Position numbers and translations under genes: made by a program
Notes under the pieces: model-generated
What the model was told of the DNA's origin: nothing
Database searches by the model: none
What the model saw: only the letters and a program-made list of their open reading frames with translations
Assembly (NCBI GenBank): GCA_012295275.1
Contig: CM022677.1
Coordinates: 2,607,698-2,671,697, forward strand
Length of the DNA: 64,000 bases
From: Chrysomallon squamiferum
Taxonomy: Eukaryota; Mollusca; Gastropoda; Neomphalida; Peltospiridae
Direction of reading: 5' to 3'
Shown: one piece after another, positions 21,693 through 33,072 of the stretch
How positions within the stretch are numbered: the stretch's first letter is position 1
Layout: every line of letters begins with the position of its first letter

Positions 21693-22380
21693 TGGATCAC
21701 ATGAAGTGCCTCGTGCAGACTGACTAGACTATTGAAGAATCCACTGTTATCTTTCAGGATACCATTCAGTATATTCTGTGGATCAAGCTAGTAACAAGTA
21801 ATACTAGTTAGACAGTTATGATGTGCAAAAATTAAGCAGCGTAAAATTACCAGTGTAAATAGTGTATTTTCTTAACAAAAACACTACGTTAGTTTTGCTG
21901 ATTACAAATTATTCTGTCTTAATGTAATAAACAACACAAACTCCGTTGATAAATATCACATTAATACAGCTGTTAAAGAAATATCGTTTTATCTGGTAGC
22001 GATATTTTTATTTCTGAATATTCACTGTACTTCTCAACTAGAAATATTAAGATGAATATGAGTTAACATATAATTAATTATTTGCTATTATCTAACAATG
22101 TAACCTCAGCTTTTCAATACATACCTGTCTAGAAAAAGAAAATCAATATATAATTATCAATACAATCTGAGGTGCTGTATGACAAATTATACTGAAAATT
22201 ACAGGTATGATTTCACTTGTTTATATTCAGAAATATAGATGGAGTTTCAGTGTTATAATGTTTTTGTTTTTTTAAATAACAATAACTTTATATGTGACGT
22301 CAAAAATATATCGAGAAATAAAGAGGGCGCATCTAATGTGACAAATTACAAACACCAGAAACATGTTTCAGTGAGAAACC

Positions 22381-22560
22381 AGGATTAACTTTACACGGCG
22401 TTATAAAAATAGCACTTACAATTTTATCACTTCAGTCACTATATGTATTAGATGTTATTAGTTTCTCAACAGACGTGCGGCGGTAATATTAACACATTGG
22501 TTTGGAAAATACAGCGGGTGTTCTTTTTGAATTAACAATATTATAAAAAGAACTGTATGA
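22381..22560 (+). repeat. Inverted-duplication block D (partner 45480-45660, opposite strand)
   Basis: 'acacggcgtt', 'tgtattagatgttattagtt', 'tctcaacaga' and 'cggtaatattaacacattgg' with 'aaaatacagcg' match the reverse complement of 45.48-45.66 kb. Here it precedes the P4HA fragment; on the other strand it follows the P4HA sequence and an S140 block. Confidence 0.75.
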
Positions 22561-22689
22561 ATATACAGCAGAACTTTGTGCAACTAACGTGAGATAAGAT
22601 ACGAAACGTTCACTTTATTAAAAGTAACGTGATATTTTACTTTGCTAATACTAAATCATATAATAAAAAGCCGTTATTTTACTGTACGT

Positions 22690-22790
22690 GGAACTTAAAT
22701 ATTTTATACACTACAGAAAATATTATCCTACATAAGTTTATATTATACACTACAGAAAATATTATCCTACATAAGTTTATTTTGTGAATA
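22690..22790 (+). repeat. 45-bp direct duplication
   Basis: 'atacactacagaaaatatta' followed by 'tcctacataagttta' occurs twice in a row. Confidence 0.95.
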
Positions 22791-22945
22791 TATATGTTTA
22801 AGTAAAGTGCCTTTTGTAAACTCTGAATGTGAAAAAAGATTCAATATTTGTATTGAAATGTACGCAAACTAATAAAAACATGTTCCTTATATCAGTTCAG
22901 GTCTTTTCTTTCATGATGTACAGTTAGCGATCAAGTGGGTTAAGA

Positions 22946-23494
22946 GAATTTACATCAGTGATGCTGAAATTGAAGACATTACAACAGTTTCTTTTAAAAA
23001 CATCCGAAATCGATAACTTTGGAAAACATGTGAAATCTGAGAAAAGAATTAGCAAAAATACATTTTTAGGAAGAGGTTGCATAGAAGCAGACTTGAGAAT
23101 TCAGAAAAGAATTGAAGCCATCACAGGTCTTTCAATGAAAGCTTCAGAACGACTGCAGGTAGCAAACTATGGAATAGGCGGCTACTTCACAGCTCATGCT
23201 GACTATTTCCACAAAGCAGATTCTTGCCGTGGAAACAGAATTGCCACGTGGTTAAACTATTTGAGTGATGTAAAAGGAGGTGCCACAGTGTGTCTTCATC
23301 TTGGTGTAAGAATACAACCTAAAGCAGGTGCAGCTATATTTTGGTATAATTTATATCGGAATGGTTCACCTAACAAAATGACAATTCATGGAGCTTGTCC
23401 CGTTCTGATTGGCTCTAAATGGGTTGCCACGTACTGGATTCTAAAAAAGGGACAAGAATTCAAGCGGCCATGGTCCACAAATCCAGAAGAATAA
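22946..23494 (+). pseudogene. P4HA: Prolyl 4-hydroxylase alpha-subunit catalytic domain, plus-strand copy (5' truncated)
   Basis: Encodes the 2-oxoglutarate/Fe(II) dioxygenase domain of collagen prolyl 4-hydroxylase: ERLQVANYGIGGYFTAHADY, NRIATWLNYLSDVKGGATV, AAIFWYNLYRNGSPNKMTIH and GACPVLIGSKWVATYW. Counted from the ATG at 22958, iron ligands H80, D82 and H144 and the 2-oxoglutarate lysine K154 are present, and the C-terminal GQEFKRPW motif is kept. However, homology starts at SDAEIEDI (22946) directly after unrelated flank. An 8-bp deletion relative to the minus-strand copy shifts the frame between VS and LKTSEID, so the ATG at 22958 is not the ancestral start. No signal peptide, N-terminal peptide-binding domain or introns. 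In life the enzyme hydroxylates proline in collagen-like chains in the ER. This copy is a fragment; expression is doubtful. Confidence 0.85.
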
Positions 23495-23596
23495 ATGAAA
23501 TAAAATGTAACTGTTAACGTGCGCAGGTCCTAGAAAGAGGTTTCTTGCTTACTGATTAATTTTTGGTTTGTAAATATTTTACATAGGCATTTATGT

Positions 23597-23621
23597 AAAA
23601 AAAAAAAAAAAAAAAAAAAAA
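23597..23621 (+). other. Poly(A) tract 3' of the P4HA copy
   Basis: 25 A about 100 bp after the P4HA stop. A shorter A tract sits at the same place in the inverted copy (48419-48435, as T on the plus strand). With the absence of introns this suggests the P4HA ancestor here was a retrocopy. Confidence 0.55.
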
Positions 23622-24413
23622 GTATATTTAAAGTACTTCTTAGTGCATGTTATTGATTTCTTTTCTTTTCTTTTTTCTTGCTTAATTCCGCATTATTTTT
23701 CAAAGACGCCTGTTTGTGTAAGTGATTAGTCTCGTTCAAAATATAATGATTACGTCTTCTTGTCGCTTGAGTTTCTTCAACTTCTTAGAATCAGTGCAAA
23801 TGTTACACTTTGTCTTTAGGTATAAGATACAACGACAGCAACAGTAAGAATATAACAAGAACAAACAAAAAATATACGAATGCGGACAAACCGATATAAA
23901 CATGCTTGCTGTTGTATTCTTTGTTCTTGATATTAAAATTAAAGATCGTGTTAACTGTAAACGGAGATATATTTTTAATGGGTGTCTATTTATTTATTTA
24001 TTTATTAAAAAATAATAATCAAAGATGCTGTATGTGATTATTTATAATAATAATTTCTAATAAAAGTAACTTTCTCTTAGGTCCGTATACTGTTTACTCT
24101 CACGTAATTCAAGTATTTTGTTTTAATGAAACATCTCATCATTATTTCAACAAAGAGGGAAACGCCTTTATCAATTATTATTATTATTATATGATTATTA
24201 CATCAGTGACAGACCTAACACTTGATAGTCCCTTAAAAAGTATTAAACTTACCAGTTTCTACTTATTTCAGCCAAACGTCGACAAGTCTGTTTTGAGATG
24301 TACTGAAATTTGTAATATCAATAGTTAAAGTCCGTTATTGATGTAAACTGCAGTACGTATATGTTGCATTAAACAATGAGGTCAAGAAACGAGTACTCTT
24401 ATATTAAAAACTG

Positions 24414-24503
<90 letters not shown>

Positions 24504-26330
24504 ATATCTAATATTTTATACACTTTACTTAATTAAAATGTGTAATGAAAATATTGTATAAAATTTCTCCCATTGATGTAACTGTATACAGTGGACTCTG
24601 AGAAAACCAGTCTTCGACTAATACAGATTTCTGAATAACCTGCACCATTTCAAAGTTTCATCGAGCCATCGGTAACCTGTTTTGAACAAAAACTAATCCA
24701 CTCTCGATGATTCCGGGTGCAAATTTCACAACAACAGAAAAGTTTATACAGTAATTAGCACTGGCACACAATTTTCTAAGTATTGTCATTTCTTAAACAC
24801 TGATGGCAATTTGAACATAATTAGACTAGGGCGTGATATAAAATGATCGCTCTTCTTCGATGGCTTAACAAACAATGATATCAAGCTTCTTGTAATATAA
24901 TATGCAGCTAGATGAACAAGATTATTATTAGATTTGCACGTGTTTCCAGTGTAAACAAAAATATTTAGCTATACACACATATGTAGTGATTGTTACATGC
25001 AACTGTAGAAAATCAGAGAAAACGTTGGTCTCAATGAATCATCCGGTTTTGACAGCGTCCACTGTATTTATTTTTATTGTTTATATTTTAATTATTTATC
25101 CCATATTAATAGATACAGTATATTGTTTATATTGTATGAAAATTGATATTCCTGGAACGTACCTACACATTTACATTTATTACTCATTATACAGCTATAT
25201 ACGACGTTTCGTTATCAGCGATTTTCTGTGGTGTGCAGTGACGTACACCGAGAACCCCACAAACAGAAGAAAGAAAGAAACTACAGCTGAAGAGAGATTA
25301 CTCTCATATAATTTTTTATTTCGGGGGGAGGCGCAATTTCTCTTTTATTTGCGGTGTTTGTTATTTATGTTTTTTTCATTTAAATGTAGATTCTAAGAAT
25401 CACGAAGAGTTGACTTCTTTATATATACAGGTAATGGTAGAATATTACTTTCTTCAAATGTTTTTTTCTTTTTTTTTTTGTATTCTTTATATACTTTGGA
25501 GTACATGTTTGTAATTTAGTTTGTAAAATGTTTCGTCGTCTGCTTTATGGAAAGTTTTCAAGGGCAGATAATCGAAAATGAATTATTAAACAATACGATG
25601 TAGAATCTTGTCACAAGACTCGAGTGTTTTTTTTTTTTTTTTTTTGAGAAATTTAGTGATCAGTCAGCAGAGTAATCAGTTATATTTTGCTTTTCATTTA
25701 AATTATTATCAAATTATATTTAGTAGCTATGTAATAGTATTTTCAAAAATATAATTATCTTTTAAATTATATAACTTAAAAATAATGACAAAAAAAATAA
25801 AAAAAAAAAAAAAATGGAGATTAAAATTACACCAAAATATCAGTGATATGATTGATGTGAAGGAAGTAACGAATTTTTATCTGAATAAAATTTGCTTGGT
25901 ATTTTTCCTTCATAATCTGTGGAAAAATCTGAGATTCATTTCAGTCATTTGGCAAACAGAACACTGAATACAGTTTCAAACAGTTTCAAACCAGTATACA
26001 CGTGTTTTATATCGAAATGATGATTTCTAAAGCTCAACAGTATTTTTAAGCATGATGCAGAAATTAATAAATTTTAATTAATTGCACTAAATAACTCAGA
26101 TGTACCTTACAGTTTAATTATTAATTTTCCCAATTTAAGTAACCATTAATTCATTTATTTGTATGAAATTTGGCAGGCAATAAAGGAAACTATAAACTTG
26201 TCTGTCAATTCTCAATTGTTTATCAAAGTTCACATATCTAGAAACGAATATGAAAACGAAGCTGAATATATATAATCATCATATTTGATTTAATTTTAAA
26301 TTACTTTAATTAGAGGTTTCTCAGTGTTTA
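23622..26330. other. Non-coding part of the P4HA inverted-duplication arm
   Basis: No gene recognised. A frame at 24986-25396 is shared as text with the inverted copy at 47732-47947 but is broken there and looks non-coding (Ile/Tyr/Phe-rich). Contains the (CT)n tract and poly-T at 25627-25646. Confidence 0.5.
24419..24502. repeat. (CT)n microsatellite
   Basis: About 42 CT units, absent from the inverted sister copy. Confidence 0.97.
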
Positions 26331-26339
26331 AAAAAAATT

Positions 26340-26848
26340 ATTGATATATTCTTAATTACATAATTTGGTAAATTTGAATTTTAGATTAATCATGTAATTT
26401 CATGTAGGGAGAGATGTAAATTGTGTTGCTGAATGTCATGTTACTGCAGTCATAAAACAAAGTATCACATTCTGACACTGAAAGGTGCACAGTTAATTTT
26501 CAGTAACATCAATACAATAATAAATCCAGTATTCATCTAGCACTTCACGCGTTTCTGTATAGTCTTATTATTGTTAATAATAAAATAACTTATTAAAGAC
26601 CATACTTTTTCAGTATATAAAAAGGACATTTATTTTGTGAATATGAATTTGTAAGAAAAATGCCTTTTGTAAACTGTGAATGAAAAAAGGACTCAATATT
26701 TTTGCTGAAATGTAAGCTAACTAATAAAAACATGTTCCTTATATCAATTCAAGTCTTTTGTTTTATGATTTACACTCAGTGATCAAGTGGGTTAAGAGAA
26801 TTTCCATTCGAAGAAATCACAGTTGTTTCCACATCAGTGTTTACAATA
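26340..26848 (+). repeat. P4HA-linked 3' flank, copy 2
   Basis: Second copy of the block at 4.73-6.06 kb. Its last ~190 bp ('aaaatgccttttgtaaactg', 'tcaagtgggttaagagaatt') also occur at 22780-22945, so the plus-strand P4HA arm is bracketed by direct repeats. Confidence 0.8.
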
Positions 26849-26869
26849 ATGTGTTCAAAATTCATTGCA

Positions 26870-28780
26870 TTTGTAACAGTTCATTCAAAGTTATCTTTAA
26901 AATGTATTAATAATGAAAAACAAAGCAACAATAGAATATGAAAAAAAATATTTATTTTAATAAATATCAACATTAGTAATTATAACATCTAAACAACAAG
27001 TGTAAGTTAAATAGATATTTCTCTGTACAGAAAACAGCAGGTACAGATCTAGGGTGTGGTGTGTTAACATATTTGTGTGATGAGAAAATATCACAAACTG
27101 TTCTCTTGCTCCTCTACCATATAGCACTTTCCTTTTTTCGCCTGAAATAAAAAATAAACAGTTACCAAGTAAAAGTTCTCAAACAGATTGTTATAGAATT
27201 TTATGTTATTTTAAAAGAATGAGAAAGAGAGACAAAGTGAGAAAGGTATAATGAGAGAGAGAAGATAATAAGGAAGATGATCAAAGAGAAAGAAAAAAAC
27301 AAGTGAAACAGAAAAAGTACAAAAGCCCAACAACATTCAAAAAAAAAAAAATTTGAGTGAACTATTGAACACACACACACACACACACACACACAAATGT
27401 ATACACACATTTTTAACAGGTTTTAATGGTTACTCTTTAAACTAACAGGCTCAGAAATCACATCCTGGCCTTAAATAAATGATAACTGAGATTACCAAAA
27501 ACACTTCTTATTAAAAACACTTCAATGAAAACAACAAAGATAACGATACCTGAAAACAAAAATCTAATAAAAATATGATTTCCTTTATAAACTTTGGTCT
27601 GTGTATTTTATCAGAACATAAATATCAGTATCAGTCTGACAATTAAGAGCATATTTTATCATGTTATTGTTTATCAGAAAATGTTGAATAGAGTATTAAA
27701 AAAAATCATACAAACAGGATGGTAGAAAGTTTTATTTTCTATATCAGAACACTGGATAGAGACAACAATCATCAGTTAAGTAGTATGGTTGAAATTATCA
27801 TTCTTTGTATCAGAAAATGTTCTATAGAGCATTTTTAAAATCATTTTCTATGAAGTAGAATTGACATTCATTCATTCATTTGTATAGTTTGTAAAAACAA
27901 TGGTTATCCAAAATCTCACAGTTATTTAAAGATAAGCTTTCATCCTGTCCATTTTACAAAAAGAACTGACATAATTTTATGAGCACATGATACCAATACA
28001 CATAATTACAAACGAAAGAATTAATTTTTTAATTTTTTAAATTGTTATTTGTTACCATTATTTTATTATTTTTTATTTATTTATTTATTTATTGTTGTTA
28101 TATGTGAGCCTTTCAATGTGCATTAAGGAAAAAACAAACTACTTTCTTTAATCATAATTATGCAAATACACTTCATGAACAGGGAAATACCATGAAAGAA
28201 AGAAAGACAGTGAAAGAGAGAATCATAGATAGTGACAGAGAAATAAAACTATTATGAGTCTGAATCAATCAGTGTTATATAAAAAAAAAAACCAAGAATA
28301 AACAATATAATTAATCTCATTAAGACAGATATTTAATAATAAAAAAAAAAATTAAAAAAATGTAGATTTAGAAATTAATGTAAAATTGACAAAAAAAAAT
28401 TGGGTGCAAAAGTTGAGATATATATGTTAAGTGTAATGAGAAATGCTATTTCATGTTAATCATTTTATATTTATTAAGCTCTCTTGCTCCTCTCTCTTTC
28501 TCTCTCTCACACACACACACACACACACTACATTAATAACTATTTTCTCGTTCTTTTATTTGTAAATACATACATAGATTGTATTCAAACAAAATACATT
28601 TGTAAGTATGGGTGTGTATTTGTATAAAATCAGTGTATGTATGTGTAAAGAAAATAAAGTTAATAAAAATAATGTAGTTACAATAATATTTTAAAACTGT
28701 TTATCCAAAAATTCACATATATATGTATATATATTCACACACACACATACACACACACAGAATACAACACATACAGATAA
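26870..28780. other. AT-rich spacer
   Basis: No gene seen. Holds a (CA)n run at 27370-27394 and another at 28508-28528, plus A-rich low-complexity DNA. The purine-rich stretch 27216-27330 gives spurious minus-strand frames. Confidence 0.5.
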
Positions 28781-28836
28781 AGATATAGCTGTGAACTGTT
28801 ATTACTGCACTACTACATACTATATAATCACTCACC

Positions 28837-28926
28837 ATGACCTTTCAACATGGCTGCAGTCAGAAGTTGACTGTTTCCTTTATCTGTGAGAATGGCTGGA
28901 CAGTGCATCATATTACCCAGCATTCC
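28837..28926 (-). CDS. LRR-gene exon 'MLGN', copy B (open)
   Basis: 90-bp minus-strand exon between TTTCTCTAG and CATG|GTGAGT, reading MLGNMMHCPAILTDKGNSQL and LTAAMLKGH without interruption. Phase joins to the upstream exon (HP-G). Copy A carries a 2-bp insertion. Identity unknown. Confidence 0.5.
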
Positions 28927-29022
28927 TAGAGAAAGATAAATAAATAAATAAATGAGATGACAAATTTCAATAAATAAGAACCATATAAATGTTAAAATAA
29001 AAAATAACTGTAACTGTTTACC

Positions 29023-29064
29023 AGGATGTCCTCCAAGTGCTGTCAGTTTAATCAGGAAGTTATT
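29023..29064 (-). CDS. LRR-gene exon 'LIKLTALGGHPG', copy B
   Basis: Minus strand NNFLIKLTALGGHP with a CATCCTG|GTAAAC donor. Its acceptor side is altered: the ~1.1 kb deletion fuses it to the remains of the previous exon ('TTKGH' segment at 29.1 kb), so the normal intron is missing. Confidence 0.45.
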
Positions 29065-29204
29065 GAGTTTCCACCAGTATTCAAGATTTTAAATCAGAGT
29101 TGTGTCCCTTGGTGGTATAAACAAAGACTAATGGCAGATTCAATCTTGAGTATTTTGTACAAAACATTTAAACATATAAATTGATAACCAAATATTTCTT
29201 AGCA

Positions 29205-29237
29205 CACATCTGAGTAGTGACAATTATCACTATTGCT

Positions 29238-29298
<61 letters not shown>

Positions 29299-29350
29299 CT
29301 ATCTGAGTAGTGACAATTATCACTTGCTGACACACACATTCACTCATGCA
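29205..29350. repeat. M1 minisatellite, cluster 2 (left of MULE)
   Basis: Two M1 cores and a (CA)n tract at 29239-29296. The array continues at 30.68 kb; the MULE at 29.36-30.66 kb splits it. Confidence 0.85.
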
Positions 29351-29359
29351 CACATACAC

Positions 29360-30662
29360 GGTTCTATCCCATCTTGTGGAAGACATAAATAAATCACTAA
29401 TCCCATTCACGGTACTCAAATAAGACAATGGACTAGGCCACAGGGTTGAGTGTTGTCCCATCCTGTCAAATCCTATTCAAAGTTCAAGCACTATATTCAG
29501 AGATAGTATTATTCAAAGTTCAAGCTTTATATTCAGAGATAGTATTACTCAAAGTTCAAGTACTATATTTAGGGATACTGTGATCGATACACTATGATCA
29601 ACTGAGTTACAAAGTTCAAGTTTCTCGAGATGTCCAACTGCATCGAGGTACTGGAGAAGTGTCTTGTATCCAGCCTACAACTGTCTCTTGAGACGTCCTA
29701 GCCGGAGCTGCACCTCCAAACTGGATCTGAATCCTTTTGGCCTGCTCTGCCTTCTCGATTCCTTGGATGAGGTCTACAAACTTGTAGATGTTGGGTGCTG
29801 GTGGGTTAGAGATCTGTTGAGCCTTGAATGGAACCCAGCAACAATGCAAACAGGAGAGGGAACAAAAGAATCCACGCACAATGTACAGTTGGTTCCACAA
29901 ACCAGGGCAAGAGGAGAACGTCCTGTCCATGTAGATTGTCTCAGCTGTCTGTAGATCTCTGAGCTGATCATCAGTTGAGAACTCCACCATTTTGTCAGCA
30001 TCTCCATCCGTGAACAAGAGCAAGCATCTTGTGTTTGTGTCCAGGGTGCTTGTAGGTGCAGCTCTTCTCTGGAGGCTGGGAGGATTGGGATGGTGGTTTC
30101 ATGATGATGGACAAGGTGCTCTTCACACTGTGGAAGGTAGGCAAGGCGGGAACGTCGTTGTCATCGTGGTGGACAACCTCATCGTTGTAGATCTGTTGTG
30201 TGATCTCTCACCTGCTTGCAGATGTGCTCATGAAACGAATGGCAGTCAGGTTATCAGGTGGGTGATTAAATAAATAAAACAAAATACGAGATGCAATTGA
30301 AAATGTTAAACAAGCCAGGGAGACTTGATCAACAGGCTAAACAAAACAATGTAAAACAAAGGAAGATTAACAAATTTTCTAACAAAGATAGCACAAGATT
30401 TGATTGTTTTTAACTGACAGAGAAGATTTGATCAATAAAAAAAGGAAACAATTTGTTTTTCTAAACAAAGATTTCAGATTTGATTTTGGTTTTTAACTGA
30501 CAGAAAGATCACAAAACAATTTTGTGACACAAAAAGAAATAAATAAGACACAAAACAAATAATACATTTACAGCATTGGATTAACCCATTCAGCAGCGAG
30601 GTAGGGTCAGGTTGTTATTTCTGTATTAATTTCTACAAAATGCGATTCGACAAGATGGGATG
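29360..30662. mobile_element. MULE-type DNA transposon, internally deleted (~1.3 kb)
   Basis: Inverted ends ATCCCATCTTGTGGAA (29366-29381) and TTCGACAAGATGGGAT (30646-30661) match at 15 of 16 positions. They bracket a decayed MULE transposase on the minus strand. The insertion lies inside the CA-rich M1 array, so a target duplication cannot be read with certainty. Contains three ~44-bp direct repeats ('attcaaagttcaagc', 'tatattcagagatagtatta') at 29470-29575. Confidence 0.7.
29600..30240 (-). pseudogene. MULE/FLYWCH-type transposase remnant
   Basis: Minus-strand fragments in order: QIYNDEVVHHDDNDVPALPT, FHSVKSTLS, LLFTDGDADKMVEFSTDD, then AETIYMDRTFSSCPGLWNQL, then CCWVPFKAQQ and NPPAPNIYKFVDLIQGIEKA. 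The MDRTFSSCP..QLY motif is the start of the MULE DDE domain (usually DGTFKxCPxLFxQLY). The last piece is the conserved C-terminal HPNIWKFI-like motif. The middle of the DDE domain is missing and the N-terminal part is out of frame, so this is a dead internal-deletion derivative. Confidence 0.75.
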
Positions 30663-30679
30663 ACACACACACACACACA

Positions 30680-30975
30680 CATCTGAATACACTATTATCT
30701 GACAAGCAATTATCACTATTATCTGACACACAATTACACACACACATTACACATTATCTGACAAACAGTTATCACTATTGCTGACACACACACACACACA
30801 CACACACACAAGCATTATCTGATACAGTTATCACTATTGCTGACACACACACTCACACACAAACACACTATTATCTGACAAGCAATTATCACTATTGCTG
30901 ACACACACACTCACACACACACACACTATTATCTGAGTAGTAGCAATTATCACTATTGCTGATACACTCACTCAC
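30680..30975. repeat. M1 minisatellite, cluster 2 (right of MULE)
   Basis: Five M1 cores ('caattatcactattgctgac') separated by CA-rich linkers. Confidence 0.9.
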
Positions 30976-31058
30976 TCTCAGGAATATAAAGATATGTAAA
31001 GCTAAAATTACAAAATTAATTATAAAAGGCAGAAAGAGACTCAGAGACAGAGTAAGAG

Positions 31059-31063
31059 ATATA

Positions 31064-31098
<35 letters not shown>

Positions 31099-31108
31099 AT
31101 ATATATAT
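31059..31108. repeat. (ATCT)n/(TA)n microsatellite
   Basis: Eight or so ATCT units ending in TA repeats. Confidence 0.9.
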
Positions 31109-31419
31109 GAAATTCAAGAAAATGAGAGAGTAAAAACAAAAAAATAAAGACATAATAATAAAAAACATATTTCTGGTGATAATATTTCTCTCCAGAATTA
31201 AAAAAAACATTTAAAAAAGTATTCTTTTTATAATTATAATAATTCCATTATCATATTAAAATATACCTAGACCAATAACCAGAAACAAACATGAACAAAT
31301 AAAGAACAAAAAAAAAAATAACAAAAAATACCATAAACTGTAACTATGATAATAAAAATAAACATACAGATTATCAGATAAATGAAGAACACTGAATGGA
31401 TGTTTGTTATGTTTCCACA

Positions 31420-31576
31420 AGGACTGCACAGACTGAGTTATTAACAAATCTGTAATCCAATTGGCTGAAAGCTTGATCTTGTGCACAGGATTTCTGGTTG
31501 CTTGACAGACAGGGTCAAGGTCTGTATCAGCCAATGAGATCCAACACTTAAAGCTGTCACATGACTGGTAGAGTTT
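31420..31576 (-). CDS. LRR-gene exon 'SFKCWISLADTDLDP', copy B
   Basis: After a CTAATTTTAG acceptor the minus strand reads KLYQSCDSFKCWISLADTDL, DPVCQATRNPVHKIKLSANW and ITDLLITQSVQSL. The pattern LSANWITD is a leucine-rich repeat, and SFxCxxSLAxxxLxPxxxA is similar to the start of the TONSL C-terminal LRR domain. No clear GT donor was found at the left end. The frame runs on into non-coding sequence (AT-rich) at about 31.4 kb. In minus-strand order it lies downstream of the exon at 31.77-31.93 kb. Confidence 0.5.
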
Positions 31577-31767
31577 CTAAAATTAGATTAATCAAGAAAC
31601 TTGATTTATAAACTGAATTTATATTTTAAGGAAGTTAGTGTTTATCTATGTGTGTTTATTTATATTCTTAATGCCGAAATAATCAAATTACATTAATTAT
31701 TTAAAAACATTTCCAAAATTAAACTCAGTAACAGTTACTTTTAATAAATCAAATGGCTACTACTGAC

Positions 31768-31926
31768 CACAAATGACTTTCACAGCATCTGTACCAGCTG
31801 TTCTCAACCCATCTAAGTTAATGGTTGCTAGCTGAGTCAGTGACATCAACAAAGGTAATTGTCCAAAAGTACTAGAGTTTAGTTCTGCTTTTCTTAAACT
31901 GACATGTTTCAAGTTTGTAAATTTCT
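31768..31926 (-). CDS. LRR exon, copy B (intact)
   Basis: 159-bp minus-strand exon from CTGTCCACAG to TTTGTG|GTCAGT, reading EKFTNLKHVSLRKAELNSST, FGQLPLLMSLTQLATINLDG and LRTAGTDAVKVIC. Two full leucine-rich repeats of the RNI type (about 28 residues each), no stops. It resembles TONSL-like LRR proteins in spacing, but short LRRs do not identify a family. Not found in duplication A. Confidence 0.6.
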
Positions 31927-32329
31927 CTGTGGACAGTTTCTTTGTATTCTGTCAGCTTTGTTCATGCCTTATGTGAGCCTTTCAACAGAACTCTGAATTG
32001 CTTCATCTTAATAAAAAATAAAAAAAATAAAAATAAAAAAGCATTCATCTTTCATATACATACTGAAACACACATAGAAAAAGCTAGCAAATACACATAC
32101 ATAGACACACATAGACAGACAGACAGAAACTCAGAAACAAAAACACCAACTAACCCTAAATACCAACAACAGATGACAAATACACTGAGATGCCAAACAC
32201 AGACACAAATAGAATGACACAGAATGAATGAGAAAGAAAGAGAGAGTGTTAAGTATAATGAGGTTGATAATTATGGATAAAGAAAAAATAGAAAAGAAAA
32301 ATATACAGAGAGAAAGTATGTGCAGGAGT

Positions 32330-32336
<7 letters not shown>

Positions 32337-32425
<89 letters not shown>
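32337..32425. repeat. (GA)n microsatellite
   Basis: About 44 GA units; both-strand open frames across it are artefacts. Confidence 0.97.
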
Positions 32426-32426
<1 letters not shown>

Positions 32427-32465
32427 AAAGGAAACAAACGGTTTTTATATATTTAGTACACATAC

Positions 32466-32534
32466 CTAATAAACAACTGGAGTTCAGACTTAATTCCTGC
32501 AGAGAACTTGTGTCTGGTTTGGTTTCTGGAATAT
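32466..32534 (-). CDS. LRR exon fragment, copy B
   Basis: From an ATTTCAG acceptor to TTAG|GTATGT: DIPETKPDTSSLQELSLNSS, then CLL. Partner of 14919-15099, but after SSC the copies diverge: copy B has a donor where copy A continues with LTNQLFEF. Confidence 0.55.
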
Positions 32535-32829
32535 CTGAAGTAAATGAAAACAAGTATATAGAGAGACAGGAATATAGACAGATTCTCAGAAAGAAATACA
32601 GATTCTCAGATAAGTATATAGTAAATAGAGACATAGGTTATATAGACAGATTCTCAGAAAGACAAACATATTAATCTGAACATTTTCAAGGAAAGAAACA
32701 CATACAGACAAACAGAAAAGCAGAGAGAGATAGAAATAAAATAAATAAATAGGGAGGCAGACTGAAAGAGAAACAGACAGATAGACTAAGACATATTTAC
32801 ATACATAATTACCTGAATATTTTTTAAAC

Positions 32830-32985
32830 ATTTTAAAACCTGACTTAAGTGGTAAAGCTTGTAGCAGTTTAAGTCTTGGTCTGGCTGCTTTCAACAAAAA
32901 CTCCAGTTTCACAACAAGATTAGTCAGTTGAGTCAAACTTTTTCTGCGTGTGTGGATGCATATCTTCCATGCTGTCACCATTACT
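32830..32985 (-). CDS. LRR-gene exon 'VKLEFLLKAARPRLK', copy B
   Basis: Minus strand reads MVTAWKICIHTRRKSLTQLT, then NLVVKLEFLLKAARPRLKLL. Basic, predicted helical. Conserved in copy A, which supports coding origin. Exon ends not resolved. It lies between the linker exon and the LRR exon in the same order as in A. Confidence 0.45.
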
Positions 32986-33072
32986 GAAAGAAAGTTTTGA
33001 AACTAATTTATTTTCTTTTGTCAGAGTTGTTTCAGCACTTTGTTCACTTTCTTTCTTAGACATTATTTTTAC

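Larger units (their letters stand above)
22946..26848 (+). repeat. P4HA inverted duplication, plus-strand arm
   Basis: Reads as the reverse complement of 46053-49110: P4HA domain, 'cataggcatttatgtaaaa', 'tcgttcaaaatataatgatt', 'gtttctaggtataagata'-like text, 'gatcgctcttcttcgatggc', 'aacgttggtctcaatgaatc', 'gtatatagctgtata' and the 3' flank ending 'gtgtttacaa'. This arm is ~850 bp longer, owing to the CT microsatellite region (24.36-24.75 kb) and other insertions. Confidence 0.9.
28780..29165. repeat. Segmental duplication B, left part (partner 12485-12770 and 13850-13990)
   Basis: 'gctgtgaactgttattactg', 'acatactatataatcactca' and the following two exons match copy A base for base with few changes. 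Copy B jumps from the equivalent of 12760 to that of 13850, a ~1.1 kb difference. Confidence 0.9.

Noticed and set aside
24986-25396. 136-codon open frame within the P4HA arm
   Set aside because: Broken in the inverted sister copy and of Ile/Tyr/Phe-rich composition; no homology.
22780-26848. LTR retrotransposon bounded by the direct repeats at 22.78-22.95 and 26.62-26.85 kb
   Set aside because: No TG..CA ends, primer-binding site, gag or pol between them; the interior is P4HA sequence. The repeats are better explained by tandem segmental duplication.
31420-31926. Firm assignment of the LRR exons to TONSL
   Set aside because: Spacing and some residues fit, but short leucine-rich repeats match many families; the ankyrin/TPR parts of TONSL are not seen.
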